NCBI GenBank assembly: GCA_964360635.1
Contig: CAYHXO010000002.1
Coordinates: 1 to 64,000, forward strand
From: CALRGE01 sp964360635
GTDB taxonomy: Bacteria; Patescibacteriota; Gracilibacteria; UBA1369; 2-02-FULL-48-14
Length of the DNA: 64,000 nucleotides
Direction of reading: 5' to 3'
Positions 1 through 8,792 of the stretch are shown piece by piece (the first letter of the stretch is position 1; every line of letters begins with the position of its first letter). The notes beneath the pieces were generated by a model. It ran no database searches and had not been told where the DNA came from. It was given only the letters and a program-made list of their open reading frames with translations. The translations under genes were made by a program, and so were the position numbers.

Positions 1-20
1 CATTGAATTGGGTTTAGCTT

Positions 21-701
21 ATGCACTCTAATATAATTACAGAAAAGGTCAAGAAAGACTATGACTCTATTGCTGCAGAATTTTCTGAAACAAGAAATTT
101 TCCTTGGGATGAATTTAAGATTTTTGAAAAGTTTTATGATAAAAAATCAGATGTTTTAGATCTTGGATGTGGAAATGGTAGACTTTTAACTTTTTTGAGA
201 AAAAAAGGATATAGATCTTATCTTGGAGTTGATCAAAGTGTGGAATTGTTGAAATTCGCTAAGAAGAATTTTTCTGATGAAGAATTTAAAGCAATGGATT
301 TTTCAAAAAAAATGAAATTTAAGAAAAAATTTGATGCAATTTTTTTAATTGCTTCTTTCCATCATATTCCTGCTGAACTTCAGAGAGAAACCTTGGAAAA
401 TTGTAAAAATTATTTAAATAAAGGTGGATATATTTTTATGACAAATTGGAATTTAAGACAAAAAAAATACTTTTTGTTTTATCTCCTATCAATTTTAATG
501 CCGAAGTATGGTTTTTTTGGATTATTAATTCCATGGAAGAATAAAGTGATGAGATATTATTATGCATTTTCTAAAAAACGACTTCAAAAACTTTTCCATG
601 ATTCCGGCTATAATGTTAAAATAAATGATTACTATCATGGCACAAATGTTACAGGTATATTTAGAGCAAAAAATATTATATCAGTAGCAAAATATGAATA
701 G
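21..701 (+). CDS. Class I SAM-dependent methyltransferase (Trm9/ALKBH8-like)
   Basis: A 226-residue soluble protein. The SAM-binding motif I is clear (VLDLGCGNGR, residues 45-54), followed by an acidic residue at the end of strand 2 (GVDQS, about 71). The C-terminal stretch RYYYAFSKKRLQKLF resembles the Trm9/ALKBH8 tRNA-wobble methyltransferase tail, where an R-Y-Y-H-x-F segment precedes a short helix, so a tRNA substrate is possible but not shown. It overlaps the next gene by 8 bp and probably forms an operon with it. That neighbour is a glycosyltransferase, so a sugar or lipid-linked substrate is an alternative. Methyltransferase fold is near certain; substrate is open. Confidence 0.8.
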   Translation: MHSNIITEKVKKDYDSIAAEFSETRNFPWDEFKIFEKFYDKKSDVLDLGCGNGRLLTFLRKKGYRSYLGVDQSVELLKFAKKNFSDEEFKAMDFSKKMKFKKKFDAIFLIASFHHIPAELQRETLENCKNYLNKGGYIFMTNWNLRQKKYFLFYLLSILMPKYGFFGLLIPWKNKVMRYYYAFSKKRLQKLFHDSGYNVKINDYYHGTNVTGIFRAKNIISVAKYE

Positions 702-1476
702 TTATAAAATTTTTGATGTACCGATTAATTCAATCAATTTAGGTGAAGCAATTTCTCAGCTTGGAGAAAAAAGATTAAAAATTTTCACTCCAAATCCTGA
801 AATTCTATTAGAGTCAGAAAGAAATCCTGAGTATAAAACTGCACTTTTGCAGGGTGATTTAATGTTGCCAGATGGCCATGGCTTGCAGCTTGTTAGCACT
901 CTATTGAAGATTAAATCTAAATTTTTGAGAGTACTTTGCTATCTTCCTTTCTTGTTGATTTTCCTATTTTGGAAAAAACCATTTAAAAAAATATTTCCAG
1001 AAATTATTCATGGGGCTGATTTTATGTTAGTGCTTGTTTCTTGGGCTGAATTAAATAATAAATCAGTATTTTTCTTGGGAGCATTTGGAAATTCTGCAGA
1101 AAAAACTTCTGATTATTTTAAAAATGTTCATAGTAATCTAAAAATTGCTGGTTTCTCAAATATTGACCCATCTGAAAAGGCATTTGAATTGGTAAAATCA
1201 AGCAATGCAGATGTCTTATTTGTTGCGTATGGAGCACCAAAACAAGAGATATTTGTATCTAAATATTTTGATAAACTTGATAATTTATCTATTGCAATGT
1301 GTGTTGGCGGCTCATTTGATTTTTTCTCGGGTAATATAAAAAGAGCTCCAAACTTTATCAGGAATATCGGATTGGAATGGCTTTGGCGCTTGTTTCTAAA
1401 TCCAATAAAACGTTCAAAAAGAATTTTCAATGCTCTTGTCGTTTTTCCACTTACAGCTATTTTTTCTTCCCGCTGA
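694..1476 (+). CDS. WecG/TagA/CpsF-family glycosyltransferase (GT26)
   Basis: A 260-residue protein with the family landmarks: an early F-T-P-N-P-E-I segment with PDG shortly after, a central V-A-Y-G-A-P-K-Q-E motif, then VGGSFDFFSG and a C-terminal GLEWLWRL block. Members transfer ManNAc, ManNAcA or a related sugar onto undecaprenyl-diphosphate-GlcNAc at the inner face of the membrane, for wall teichoic acid, enterobacterial common antigen or capsule. A hydrophobic insert near residues 75-100 (LPFLLIFLFW) could hold it on the membrane. It overlaps the upstream methyltransferase by 8 bp and converges with the next gene with a 20 bp overlap. The exact donor sugar cannot be read from sequence. 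Confidence 0.88.
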   Translation: MNSYKIFDVPINSINLGEAISQLGEKRLKIFTPNPEILLESERNPEYKTALLQGDLMLPDGHGLQLVSTLLKIKSKFLRVLCYLPFLLIFLFWKKPFKKIFPEIIHGADFMLVLVSWAELNNKSVFFLGAFGNSAEKTSDYFKNVHSNLKIAGFSNIDPSEKAFELVKSSNADVLFVAYGAPKQEIFVSKYFDKLDNLSIAMCVGGSFDFFSGNIKRAPNFIRNIGLEWLWRLFLNPIKRSKRIFNALVVFPLTAIFSSR

Positions 1477-1711
1477 TTTTCTCTTCTGCGTGATTTATAA
1501 ATGGCATGATAAATTCGATAATTGATTTTGTCATTAGAATCGGCCTTGTGATATATTCATTCACTTTTTCGATGGCATCTTTTGCGCTATCAATTGCCTT
1601 GCTTACATCTCTTAAAATAAACATTAAATAAATTAATGTTATTGATAAGAAAATTGTCAGTAATGCTACACAAACTGAAAGTGTTAAATATAAGATATTG
1701 ATTGTTTCCAT
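1457..1711 (-). CDS. Small membrane protein with one TM helix
   Basis: 84 residues. Residues 5-32 are strongly hydrophobic (one transmembrane helix), followed by an amphipathic, charged helix that recalls DUF948-like short membrane proteins and by a lysine-rich end (GKKK). It lies 21 bp downstream of gatB on the same strand and overlaps the 3' end of the convergent glycosyltransferase by 20 bp. I recognise no catalytic motif. Function unknown; it is probably a real gene because the hydrophobic/amphipathic pattern is coherent and it fits the gatB transcription unit. Confidence 0.55.
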   Translation of the reverse strand: METINILYLTLSVCVALLTIFLSITLIYLMFILRDVSKAIDSAKDAIEKVNEYITRPILMTKSIIEFIMPFINHAEEKISGKKK

Positions 1712-1732
1712 GGCGAGTGGTTATTAATGATT

Positions 1733-3169
1733 CTATTGTAACAGAAGTTTATTCAAAATGTCATTTACCATTTTTGGGTTTGCCTTACCTCCACTTATTT
1801 TAATAACTCCACCAACTAGTGCTCCCATTGCCTTTCCTTGACCGGCCTTAATATCTGCAACAGCTTTTGGATTTGCTTCCATTGCTTTTTTACAGAAATC
1901 CTCAATTTCAGAAGTATCACTTATTTGTGTTAGACCTAGTTTTTTAATGATATTTTCAGGCTTATCGCCTGTGGCAATCATTTCATCTAAAATTGTACTT
2001 TTAGCTACGTTATTTGAAATTGTTCCAGCATCAATTAACAGAATTAAATCAGCTAAATCAGTAGCTGTAACTTTAGTATCTGAAAGTTTTTGTTCTACTT
2101 CATTCAATTTACTCATTAAAATTGAAAGTACGAATGAATTTGAAAGCGCTGGATTTTTTGATTTCTTAGCACATTCTTCAAAAAAGTTAGAAAGACCTAA
2201 ATCTTCAATGTAAAACTTTGCATCTGATTCTGAAACTTTATAATCATTTATTAATCTTTCAAATTTTTCTGTTGGCAACTCTGGAATCATTGCTCTACAT
2301 TTTGCGATAAGTTCATCACTGGCAAAAAGTGGTGGCAAATCAGGCTCAGGAAAATACCTATAATCAGCTGCACTTTCTTTTTCACGTAGAATTTTGGTCA
2401 TTTGTTTCTCTTCATCCCAACCAACTGTTACTTCTGTAGCATGTGCTTTACCAGATTCCCATAATTCGATTTGTCTTTTAACTTCGTAATTAATTGCAGA
2501 TTCTAGTGACCTAAATGAATTTAAATTTTTTATTTCAGCTCTTGGATATAATTTAGTTTCACCCATTGGTCTTATTGAAACGCTGGCATCAAATCTCATC
2601 ATTCCCTTTTCCATATCTGCATCAGATGCTCCTGAATATCTTAATAGCTTATGTACTGTTTCTGCATATATTCTTGCTTCTTCAGCTGTTCTTATATCTG
2701 GTTCTGAAACAATTTCCGCAAGGGGCGTACCGGATCTGTTAAAATCTAGCAATGTACCTGAAGCCTCATGGCTTAATTTTCCTGCATCATTTTCTAGATG
2801 AAGTCTAGTGATTCTAATATTTTTTTTCTCTCCGTTTAGAATAATTTTTAAGTTACCGTGAACACCAAGTGGTTGATCAAATTGAGATATTTGAAATCCA
2901 TTTGGAAGATCTGGATAAAAATAATTTTTTCTATCGAATTTTGAATCTTTATTAATCGTGCATTCTAAGGCCAATGATGCAATTAATCCCTTCTCAAGAG
3001 CTTCTTTATTTGTGACAGGCAACATACCAGGGAAACCCATACAAATTGGACAAACATTTGTATTTGCCTCTTTGTTAAATGAATCATTGTCGCAAGAGCA
3101 GAAAAGCTTAGTTTTTGTTGATAACTGGGCGTGAATTTCCAAACCGATTACTGTTTCGAACTTAGTCAT
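1733..3169 (-). CDS. gatB: Aspartyl/glutamyl-tRNA amidotransferase subunit B
   Basis: 478 residues, normal length for GatB. It opens with the family signature VIGLEIHAQLSTKTKLFC, followed by the zinc-type cysteines (CSCDN, then CPICMG) and the G-F-P-G-x-L-P-V block. The C-terminal YqeY-like tail domain, which binds the tRNA elbow, is present through residue 478. GatB is the kinase part of GatCAB and phosphorylates Glu-tRNA(Gln) or Asp-tRNA(Asn) before amidation. gatA and gatC are not in this window. It starts 1 bp after the stop of the upstream PH-domain gene, so the two are co-transcribed. Confidence 0.97.
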   Translation of the reverse strand: MTKFETVIGLEIHAQLSTKTKLFCSCDNDSFNKEANTNVCPICMGFPGMLPVTNKEALEKGLIASLALECTINKDSKFDRKNYFYPDLPNGFQISQFDQPLGVHGNLKIILNGEKKNIRITRLHLENDAGKLSHEASGTLLDFNRSGTPLAEIVSEPDIRTAEEARIYAETVHKLLRYSGASDADMEKGMMRFDASVSIRPMGETKLYPRAEIKNLNSFRSLESAINYEVKRQIELWESGKAHATEVTVGWDEEKQMTKILREKESAADYRYFPEPDLPPLFASDELIAKCRAMIPELPTEKFERLINDYKVSESDAKFYIEDLGLSNFFEECAKKSKNPALSNSFVLSILMSKLNEVEQKLSDTKVTATDLADLILLIDAGTISNNVAKSTILDEMIATGDKPENIIKKLGLTQISDTSEIEDFCKKAMEANPKAVADIKAGQGKAMGALVGGVIKISGGKANPKMVNDILNKLLLQ

Positions 3170-3170
3170 A

Positions 3171-3722
3171 TTATGATCTTATCATTTTAGTAATTAAATC
3201 CTTTAAATTCTGGTGATCTTTGAATTTTTGACTATTGTTATGTTCTTGGTGCCTACTCATTAATTTTGACTCAACCTTTCTTGGTGACGCAATATTTTTT
3301 AATGTTATAACTGAGCCGCTCATGTGTTCAATCTTGATGTTTCCAAAGCCCAGAATTGTCCCCCAGAAACCATTGATTTCATTTGAAACGCCTTCAATAA
3401 AATCATATTCAATTCTTGTTGTCGTTTTAGTAAAAAAAGTTTTCCACTCATGATCAATAACTCCTTGGCTGGTTATTAGCCATACGTCTAGATACCAAAC
3501 CCAAAATCTATATAAAAACAAAAGTGATCCAACAGATACCCAAACAACCCACAGATATAGAAAAGGTGGAAGTAAAAAGTAAAATCCTAAAGGTATCAAA
3601 ATTCCAAAAAACATTATTCTAAATAGATCCGGATAAATTGTAAAAGGATGTGAGTGAGCTACATAATGTATCTTCTCACCCTTCCCCAGTAGACTTCTGA
3701 ATACTATGTCAGCAATAATCAT
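3171..3722 (-). CDS. Bacterial PH-like (bPH_2/DUF304-type) membrane protein
   Basis: 183 residues. After a short N-terminal segment come two adjacent hydrophobic helices (about residues 35-75), then a domain beginning WLITSQGVIDHEWKTFFTKT, typical of bacterial PH-like domains, where a strand ending in T-x-x-R/G-V-I follows the membrane hairpin. The last 40 residues are charged. Such proteins are membrane anchored with the PH-like domain in the cytoplasm; their ligands are generally unknown. It is the first gene of the unit with gatB (1 bp spacing). An A/T-rich stretch with TATAAT-like sequence lies just upstream of its ATG, back to back with lepB. Confidence 0.75.
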   Translation of the reverse strand: MIIADIVFRSLLGKGEKIHYVAHSHPFTIYPDLFRIMFFGILIPLGFYFLLPPFLYLWVVWVSVGSLLFLYRFWVWYLDVWLITSQGVIDHEWKTFFTKTTTRIEYDFIEGVSNEINGFWGTILGFGNIKIEHMSGSVITLKNIASPRKVESKLMSRHQEHNNSQKFKDHQNLKDLITKMIRS

Positions 3723-3774
3723 ATTTATTTAATTATATTTGCTGGTATCCTCTTCTGGCAAGCATAAATAAAAT

Positions 3775-4440
3775 ATGAAGAAAAATATTGAGTTTTCATT
3801 AAAGAGATTTATTATAGATGTTTTAACTGATGTTGTTGTTGTATTTGTACTTGTACAGGTTATAAGACTCTATATTTTCGCCCCATTTAGAGTTCATGGG
3901 CCATCAATGTGTGATACTTTTAATGTTTACAATGATGAATGTTATAACGGAGATGGCGAGTATATTTTAGTTTCAAAATTTTCTGTTAATTCTTTTTTTG
4001 GCTGGAGCCTGACTAATATTAACAGAGGAGATGTCTTAGTTTTTCAAGCACCTGGACAAGAAGAGGGTGAATATTATATTAAAAGAGTTATAGGCGAGCC
4101 TGGAGATAAATTAAAGATTGCGGAAGGCTATGTTTATATTATGGATCCAAATGGAGATTATAAAAAATTAGATGAAGATTATTTAAATGAAGATAACTTA
4201 GGAAAGACTTATCCATACAGAGTCTCAGAACAAGAGTTTGAAGTGCCTGCGGATAAATATTTTGTATTGGGTGACAACAGAAATAAGAGTTCTGACTCCA
4301 GAAGATGTTTTAACCAGCTTGGTTGCAATTCATTGTCATCACCATATCTTGATTTTGAGTACATTCAAGGAGAAGTGAAAATTGTTGTATTTCCACTTAC
4401 ACATATTAGATTAGTTTCAAATCCTGATTATTCAATTTAA
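3775..4440 (+). CDS. lepB: Signal peptidase I
   Basis: 221 residues. One N-terminal TM helix (about 14-36) is followed by the catalytic serine in HGPSM (S44), the box with the general-base lysine (YYIKRVIGEPGD, K103) and the C-terminal box FVLGDNRNKSSDSR. This is the standard S26 serine/lysine protease that removes Sec signal peptides on the outer face of the membrane. The two cysteine pairs near residues 46-56 and 182-188 are unusual and might form disulfides. No Shine-Dalgarno is visible; the ATG follows an A-rich leader. Its 3' end overlaps the convergent membrane gene by 9 bp. It serves the many secreted proteins in the right half of the window. Confidence 0.95.
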   Translation: MKKNIEFSLKRFIIDVLTDVVVVFVLVQVIRLYIFAPFRVHGPSMCDTFNVYNDECYNGDGEYILVSKFSVNSFFGWSLTNINRGDVLVFQAPGQEEGEYYIKRVIGEPGDKLKIAEGYVYIMDPNGDYKKLDEDYLNEDNLGKTYPYRVSEQEFEVPADKYFVLGDNRNKSSDSRRCFNQLGCNSLSSPYLDFEYIQGEVKIVVFPLTHIRLVSNPDYSI

Positions 4441-4866
4441 CTCGTCTTTTCCACTCAGGTAGAACTCAAGGAGTGTTATTATTATAACTATTAAAAGGCC
4501 ATTCCAGATTCTTAGAAGTCCAAGCATTAAAAATGCAAGGCATACTGTTGTTGATGCAGATAGTAAAATTCCTTGTCTAAGTGAAATCATTACATGCTTG
4601 ATATACACTTCATTAGGATTCCTTAGTTTTTTTAAGAAAAAAAGTATTATTGTAAATGTACCTATCAATGAGAGTGTTAAGCTAACAAAAAAAAGGCTTA
4701 AACCCATTCTAGTCGATTCATATGGGTCAAGATTCATTATTACTAAGATCCATGAAAGCCAACTGATAGTTGTGGCTACTCCAATTACATATAATATTTT
4801 ATGATGTGCCTTTGTAATTGAATTCAAATTATAGTTTTTTAAGTAAACTTTCCACTCTTTCAACAT
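4432..4866 (-). CDS. Four-helix hypothetical membrane protein
   Basis: 144 residues with four hydrophobic segments (about 24-44, 56-80, 97-117 and 120-136) and a basic N-terminus. No family motif is recognised; CPR genomes carry many such small polytopic proteins. Its ATG lies inside the 3' end of rbfA, giving a 38 bp same-strand overlap, so translation is probably coupled to rbfA. The other end overlaps lepB by 9 bp. The long overlap makes a shorter start possible, but no later methionine precedes the first helix. Confidence 0.6.
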   Translation of the reverse strand: MLKEWKVYLKNYNLNSITKAHHKILYVIGVATTISWLSWILVIMNLDPYESTRMGLSLFFVSLTLSLIGTFTIILFFLKKLRNPNEVYIKHVMISLRQGILLSASTTVCLAFLMLGLLRIWNGLLIVIIITLLEFYLSGKDELN

Positions 4867-5155
4867 CAGGATTTTTTTCGTCCGCCTTTAAGACTAATTT
4901 TGGAACTACTTTCATATGTATCATTTTATTAAACTCGGATTGAATATCTCTAACTTTAAAAGTTAATTCCTTCTGTAATAAATCAAGATTTTCTTGTGCT
5001 GAAATCCAAACTTTTACCTGTGAAGAATCTGAATTTAATTCAACATGGGTAACAAATAGTAGTCCGTAAGTCTCACTTCTAATATGCTTTGGAAGCAGTA
5101 TTGAAATTTCTCTAGTAATTAACTCTGTTACTTGATCTTTTCGCTTTGTTTTCAT
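4829..5155 (-). CDS. rbfA: Ribosome-binding factor A
   Basis: 108 residues, typical RbfA length. The single KH-like domain is recognisable: an N-terminal helix with basic residues and V-T-E-L-I-T-R-E-I, a strand pair containing LLFVTHVELNSDSSQVKVW, then a helix and the P-K-L-V-L strand. RbfA helps mature the 5' end of 16S rRNA in the 30S subunit, including during cold adaptation. It is divergent from fmt with about 20 bp between starts, so their promoters must overlap. Confidence 0.88.
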   Translation of the reverse strand: MKTKRKDQVTELITREISILLPKHIRSETYGLLFVTHVELNSDSSQVKVWISAQENLDLLQKELTFKVRDIQSEFNKMIHMKVVPKLVLKADEKNPDVERVESLLKKL

Positions 5156-5178
5156 AATTCTGGTAAATTATTTTTGTG

Positions 5179-6099
5179 ATGAAAATTATATTTTTTTCAA
5201 GTTCGGATATTGCGATTCCATTATTGAATGCTTTGGAAAAGGATTCAAGGTGTAAAATTCTGATGACTGTTACTCAACCTGATAAACCAGCCGGAAGAAG
5301 TTTAGTCCTTAAAAAAAATCCGGTAAAGTTAATATCTGAAAAGTTAAATATTGAGATTTTTCAACCTGAGGAATTTAATACAGATGTTATAAAAAAAATG
5401 TCTTTACTAGAAGCGGATTTATTTTTAACTTTCGCATATGGCAAGATTTTACCAGAAGAAATTTTGAATTTACCAAAATTGGCTCCAATAAATATTCATG
5501 CTTCGTTGTTACCCAAATATAGAGGTGCCTCACCAATACAAGCAACCATTTTAAATTCTGAAAAGGAAACCGGGATATCAATTATGAAAATGGTAAAGAA
5601 AATGGACGCAGGGCCAATTTATAAAGTAAAAAAAATATTAATAAATGAGGAATGGACTGCCGGTAATTTACATCAAAAAATAGCTGATATAGCTGCTGAA
5701 TTTGTTCCTGATGCTTTATTTAGCTTAAATGTCGATTCAAACTTTATTGTCCAAGATGCAAATCTTGCCACATTTACTAAGAAAATCAGCAAGCATGATG
5801 GCTATTTAGATTTTCAAAAAACATCATCAGAAATTTTCTCTATTTTCAAAGCATATTCACCTTGGCCCGGAGTATGGACAACATATAATAAAAATAGGTT
5901 GAAAATGATTGATATTAGCATTTCAAATGAACCTATAGAAGCTGGTCTTGTTAAATGTCAAAATTCATCAATTAGAATAGGAACTTTAGATGGATCGATT
6001 AATGTAAATTTGCTCCAGCTGGAATCAAAAAATATTTTATCAGCAAAGGATTTTATAGCCGGGCACAAAATGTTTAATGATATTAGGCTGCCTTCTTGA
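5179..6099 (+). CDS. fmt: Methionyl-tRNA formyltransferase
   Basis: 306 residues from the ATG at 5179; a GTG three bases earlier is in frame but less likely. The folate/catalytic motif is present (NIHASLLPKYRGASPIQ with the Asn-His-Ser arrangement), as is the N-terminal T-Q-P-D-K-P-A-G-R loop that contacts tRNA/formyl donor. A C-terminal tRNA-binding domain begins near TFTKKISKHDG. Fmt formylates the initiator Met-tRNA. It stops with TGA, one of the genes showing that UGA is a stop codon here. Its 3' end overlaps the convergent O-antigen-ligase-like gene by 17 bp. Confidence 0.96.
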   Translation: MKIIFFSSSDIAIPLLNALEKDSRCKILMTVTQPDKPAGRSLVLKKNPVKLISEKLNIEIFQPEEFNTDVIKKMSLLEADLFLTFAYGKILPEEILNLPKLAPINIHASLLPKYRGASPIQATILNSEKETGISIMKMVKKMDAGPIYKVKKILINEEWTAGNLHQKIADIAAEFVPDALFSLNVDSNFIVQDANLATFTKKISKHDGYLDFQKTSSEIFSIFKAYSPWPGVWTTYNKNRLKMIDISISNEPIEAGLVKCQNSSIRIGTLDGSINVNLLQLESKNILSAKDFIAGHKMFNDIRLPS

Positions 6100-7402
6100 T
6101 TGGTATTATGTTTTTCTTCTTACTGTAAAAAATTGCAAACAGAGCATAACAAAGTGCAACTAGATATCTTCCTTGTTCAAGGCTAAGTAGATAATGGTCG
6201 AAAAGACTAATAATAAATAGTGACAAAAAAATACATAAGAATATTCTCCAATTGATTGTTTGGATGTTATCTAATAGATTTTTTCTTTTTAGTGATATTT
6301 TATAAATTATGAACCATATAGAAAATAGAAAAATCAGACTTCCGATAAAGCCTTCTTCTGACAAAATCAATAAGTAAATATTATGTGCAGGTTGATATTC
6401 CCATGGAAGGAAATTTTTTGTTGTAGCTATATCTAAATATTGAGTTGATAAATTGAATCCAACTCCGAGTGGATATTGAAAAAAAATTGAAATTGCATTC
6501 CTATAACTATCTAATCTTTCAGGAATTGAATTATCAGTAAATACACTTAAGATTCTATATGTCCAAAGAAATAAAATTTGACTTAATAGCAGTCCGAATA
6601 TGATTAGGAATTTTAAGCGATTTTTAAATTTTAATTCATTCAAATACCAATATAAAAGGACTAATACCGCAATTATTGTTGCCAAAATTGTTAACCTTGA
6701 AAATGTCAATAAAATTGCAGTTGTGATTACCATTAATAATGGGTATTTTTTGTAAATGCTTAATTCTTTCCAAATTACCAGAAGCAGTAAAACTGAAATT
6801 AATAAATATGCACTAAAAATATTTGGATGTGGAAATGTTCCGTATGATCTTAAAATTGCAGTTTCTTTATAAAAAAATTTTGCTACTTGTGGATTATATT
6901 TATTCAGCAAATTTTCTCCCAAAAATGAGAGTCCAAGATCTGATTGAAAAGAGAATTGTAAGATGCCAATTATAGCTTGAAAACCCATAGTAAAAACCAA
7001 TAACTTAATTAAGTCTCTAATGGGTAATATTTTATTTACAAGCAAAATGTAAAAAATAATCACATCAAAAACTTTTATAAATAATAATAATTTAGTTATT
7101 GAATCATTAAAATCGCTGTAAATAAGTGATAATAAGAATGCTGATATAATGACAAGTAATACAAGAAAAAAACTTTTTTCTCCGTATGTTATTTTTTTCT
7201 TCGCAATGTAACTATAAAATAAAAAAACACCGCAAACTAAATATAGTAAAACTTCAGTAAGTGTTATATTGATGCTTGTATATGGATTGTAAATTCCACC
7301 GCCCCAATTGCTTTGATAAATTAAAGTATCTATCTGAAAAGGAAGACATACAATCAAAAGTGAGAACAAAAACTTTTGAATTTTATTTAATATTTCACTC
7401 AA
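6083..7402 (-). CDS. O-antigen ligase/polymerase-like membrane protein
   Basis: 439 residues, with about 11-12 hydrophobic helices spanning the protein. A periplasmic/exterior loop contains P-E-R-L-D-S-Y-R-N-A and, later, PAHNIYLLILSEEGFIGSLIF, which matches the H-N-x-x-L-x-x-x-x-E-x-G signature of the Wzy_C/WaaL family. Such proteins polymerise or ligate polysaccharide units on undecaprenyl carriers; in a monoderm they would serve capsule or wall glycan. The only usable start is TTG at 7402, overlapping the upstream lipoprotein stop by 8 bp, so translation is likely coupled. Neighbouring glycosyltransferase 8793-9692 supports a polysaccharide role. Confidence 0.82.
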   Translation of the reverse strand: MSEILNKIQKFLFSLLIVCLPFQIDTLIYQSNWGGGIYNPYTSINITLTEVLLYLVCGVFLFYSYIAKKKITYGEKSFFLVLLVIISAFLLSLIYSDFNDSITKLLLFIKVFDVIIFYILLVNKILPIRDLIKLLVFTMGFQAIIGILQFSFQSDLGLSFLGENLLNKYNPQVAKFFYKETAILRSYGTFPHPNIFSAYLLISVLLLLVIWKELSIYKKYPLLMVITTAILLTFSRLTILATIIAVLVLLYWYLNELKFKNRLKFLIIFGLLLSQILFLWTYRILSVFTDNSIPERLDSYRNAISIFFQYPLGVGFNLSTQYLDIATTKNFLPWEYQPAHNIYLLILSEEGFIGSLIFLFSIWFIIYKISLKRKNLLDNIQTINWRIFLCIFLSLFIISLFDHYLLSLEQGRYLVALCYALFAIFYSKKKNIIPIKKAA

Positions 7403-8789
7403 TTTTCAATACAGGTTTTATACCCTCATTTGGAATAAAATTTTGAATTTGTTCTGCAGTATTTTTTATTACTTTTGCAGTATCTGCAGTGGTTAAAATT
7501 TCAGATATAGCATTTAAAAATACTGATTTATATTTATAGAAATTATACATAGGTATACTTTGCGCATAACCGACTTGATCAGCAAATGCACCATAAATTG
7601 GGTCTTGTGATTGGGCTGTGATTAAACTTCTTCTACCAGATGGCCTATGAGTATTTTCATTTAGATATATTTGGTTGGACTCTGATACAAGAGTTGCAAT
7701 AAATTTCCATGCTAAATCTGAATTCGCAGAAGTTCTAGCCACAACAGGAGCGAAATAGCTTGCATATGTTTTTCTAGTATCCGATGAACTTGTTGGGTCA
7801 AACATCTGAGGTACCTCCTGAATTTTGATTGAATTTATATCAATCACTTCTTCGCCTAGCGCCTTTAATCTTGAAATTTCATTTATTATATCTTCATATG
7901 TGTATGAATAGCCGAAAATCATTGAAACTTTACCTCTTGCAAATGTCGTTATTTCTTTTTCTGAAGAATCTGCATCCGCAATATATTTATTCCAACTGTA
8001 GTTAGCTTTACTCGGTAGACCGAAACTAGAATATATATCCAAGGCGGTTACTGCATTCTCATCATCTGCAAAATCAACACTCCTTAGATCAGATGTATAA
8101 AAATTTACTTTATTTTGTAAAAATAAAAGCATGAGAATATCAAATGAGCGTAAAATGTTATCACCTCTACCCATTGCTATTCCAGACCTTTTAAATCTTT
8201 CGTAGCTATTATCTTGTTTATTTAATTCAATTACATCGCCAACAATCCCACTCCATGTACTAGCAGGCTTGCCCCTTTCAGGTACTGCATCATTGAACTG
8301 TGTTTGATTATAATATAAGGCCAATGTGTCGACATATATAGGGGCCCCGTAGACCTGTTCAATATTATTTGAATCCGGAATTATCATGTCGTCAGAAGTA
8401 ACTTGCACAAATGCATTTCTAAATGTTTCAGGTGTTACTACTGATGATGGGGATGATTTTAATTTTTTATAATTATCAGGAAACCATGTGTTGTGTAGCA
8501 TAAAAATATCTGGGCCCTTACCTTCCGCAAGTTCGTTAACTATTAATGACAGATATGACTCCGGATCAGTAAATTTTTTATAAATTATTGAAACATTCCT
8601 ATTTTCTAATTCAAATGCCTTAATTATTGGTGAATAAAGATCTTCATTATCAAAAAGTCCGTAGAATGTTAGTGTAACTGCTTCAGATTTTACAACTTGT
8701 ACCTCTTGTTTTCTAAGACATGCCGTAAAAACAAGAGAGAATATGATTAGTATTGAAATGTACTTTTTATTTGGCATAGAAATTTGCAT
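7395..8789 (-). CDS. Family 1 ABC-type extracellular solute-binding lipoprotein
   Basis: 464 residues. A type II signal peptide ends in a lipobox (LVFTAC, cysteine near residue 24; a second methionine at residue 5 is an equally good start). The mature part has the sugar-binding-protein layout: T-L-T-F-Y-G-L-F-D at the first strand, PDIFMLHNTWFPD around residue 100, and A-R-G-K-V-S-M-I-F-G-Y-S later. These are surface lipoproteins that deliver sugars to ABC permeases. No permease or ATPase gene is adjacent; it sits instead between a GT2 gene and an O-antigen-ligase-like gene, with an 8 bp overlap to the latter. Its ligand is unknown. Confidence 0.85.
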   Translation of the reverse strand: MQISMPNKKYISILIIFSLVFTACLRKQEVQVVKSEAVTLTFYGLFDNEDLYSPIIKAFELENRNVSIIYKKFTDPESYLSLIVNELAEGKGPDIFMLHNTWFPDNYKKLKSSPSSVVTPETFRNAFVQVTSDDMIIPDSNNIEQVYGAPIYVDTLALYYNQTQFNDAVPERGKPASTWSGIVGDVIELNKQDNSYERFKRSGIAMGRGDNILRSFDILMLLFLQNKVNFYTSDLRSVDFADDENAVTALDIYSSFGLPSKANYSWNKYIADADSSEKEITTFARGKVSMIFGYSYTYEDIINEISRLKALGEEVIDINSIKIQEVPQMFDPTSSSDTRKTYASYFAPVVARTSANSDLAWKFIATLVSESNQIYLNENTHRPSGRRSLITAQSQDPIYGAFADQVGYAQSIPMYNFYKYKSVFLNAISEILTTADTAKVIKNTAEQIQNFIPNEGIKPVLKIE

Positions 8790-8792
8790 TAA

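Noticed and set aside
1128..1430. Minus-strand reading frame under the WecG-like gene
   Set aside because: Lies wholly within the glycosyltransferase gene, lacks any family motif and is explained as a shadow frame.
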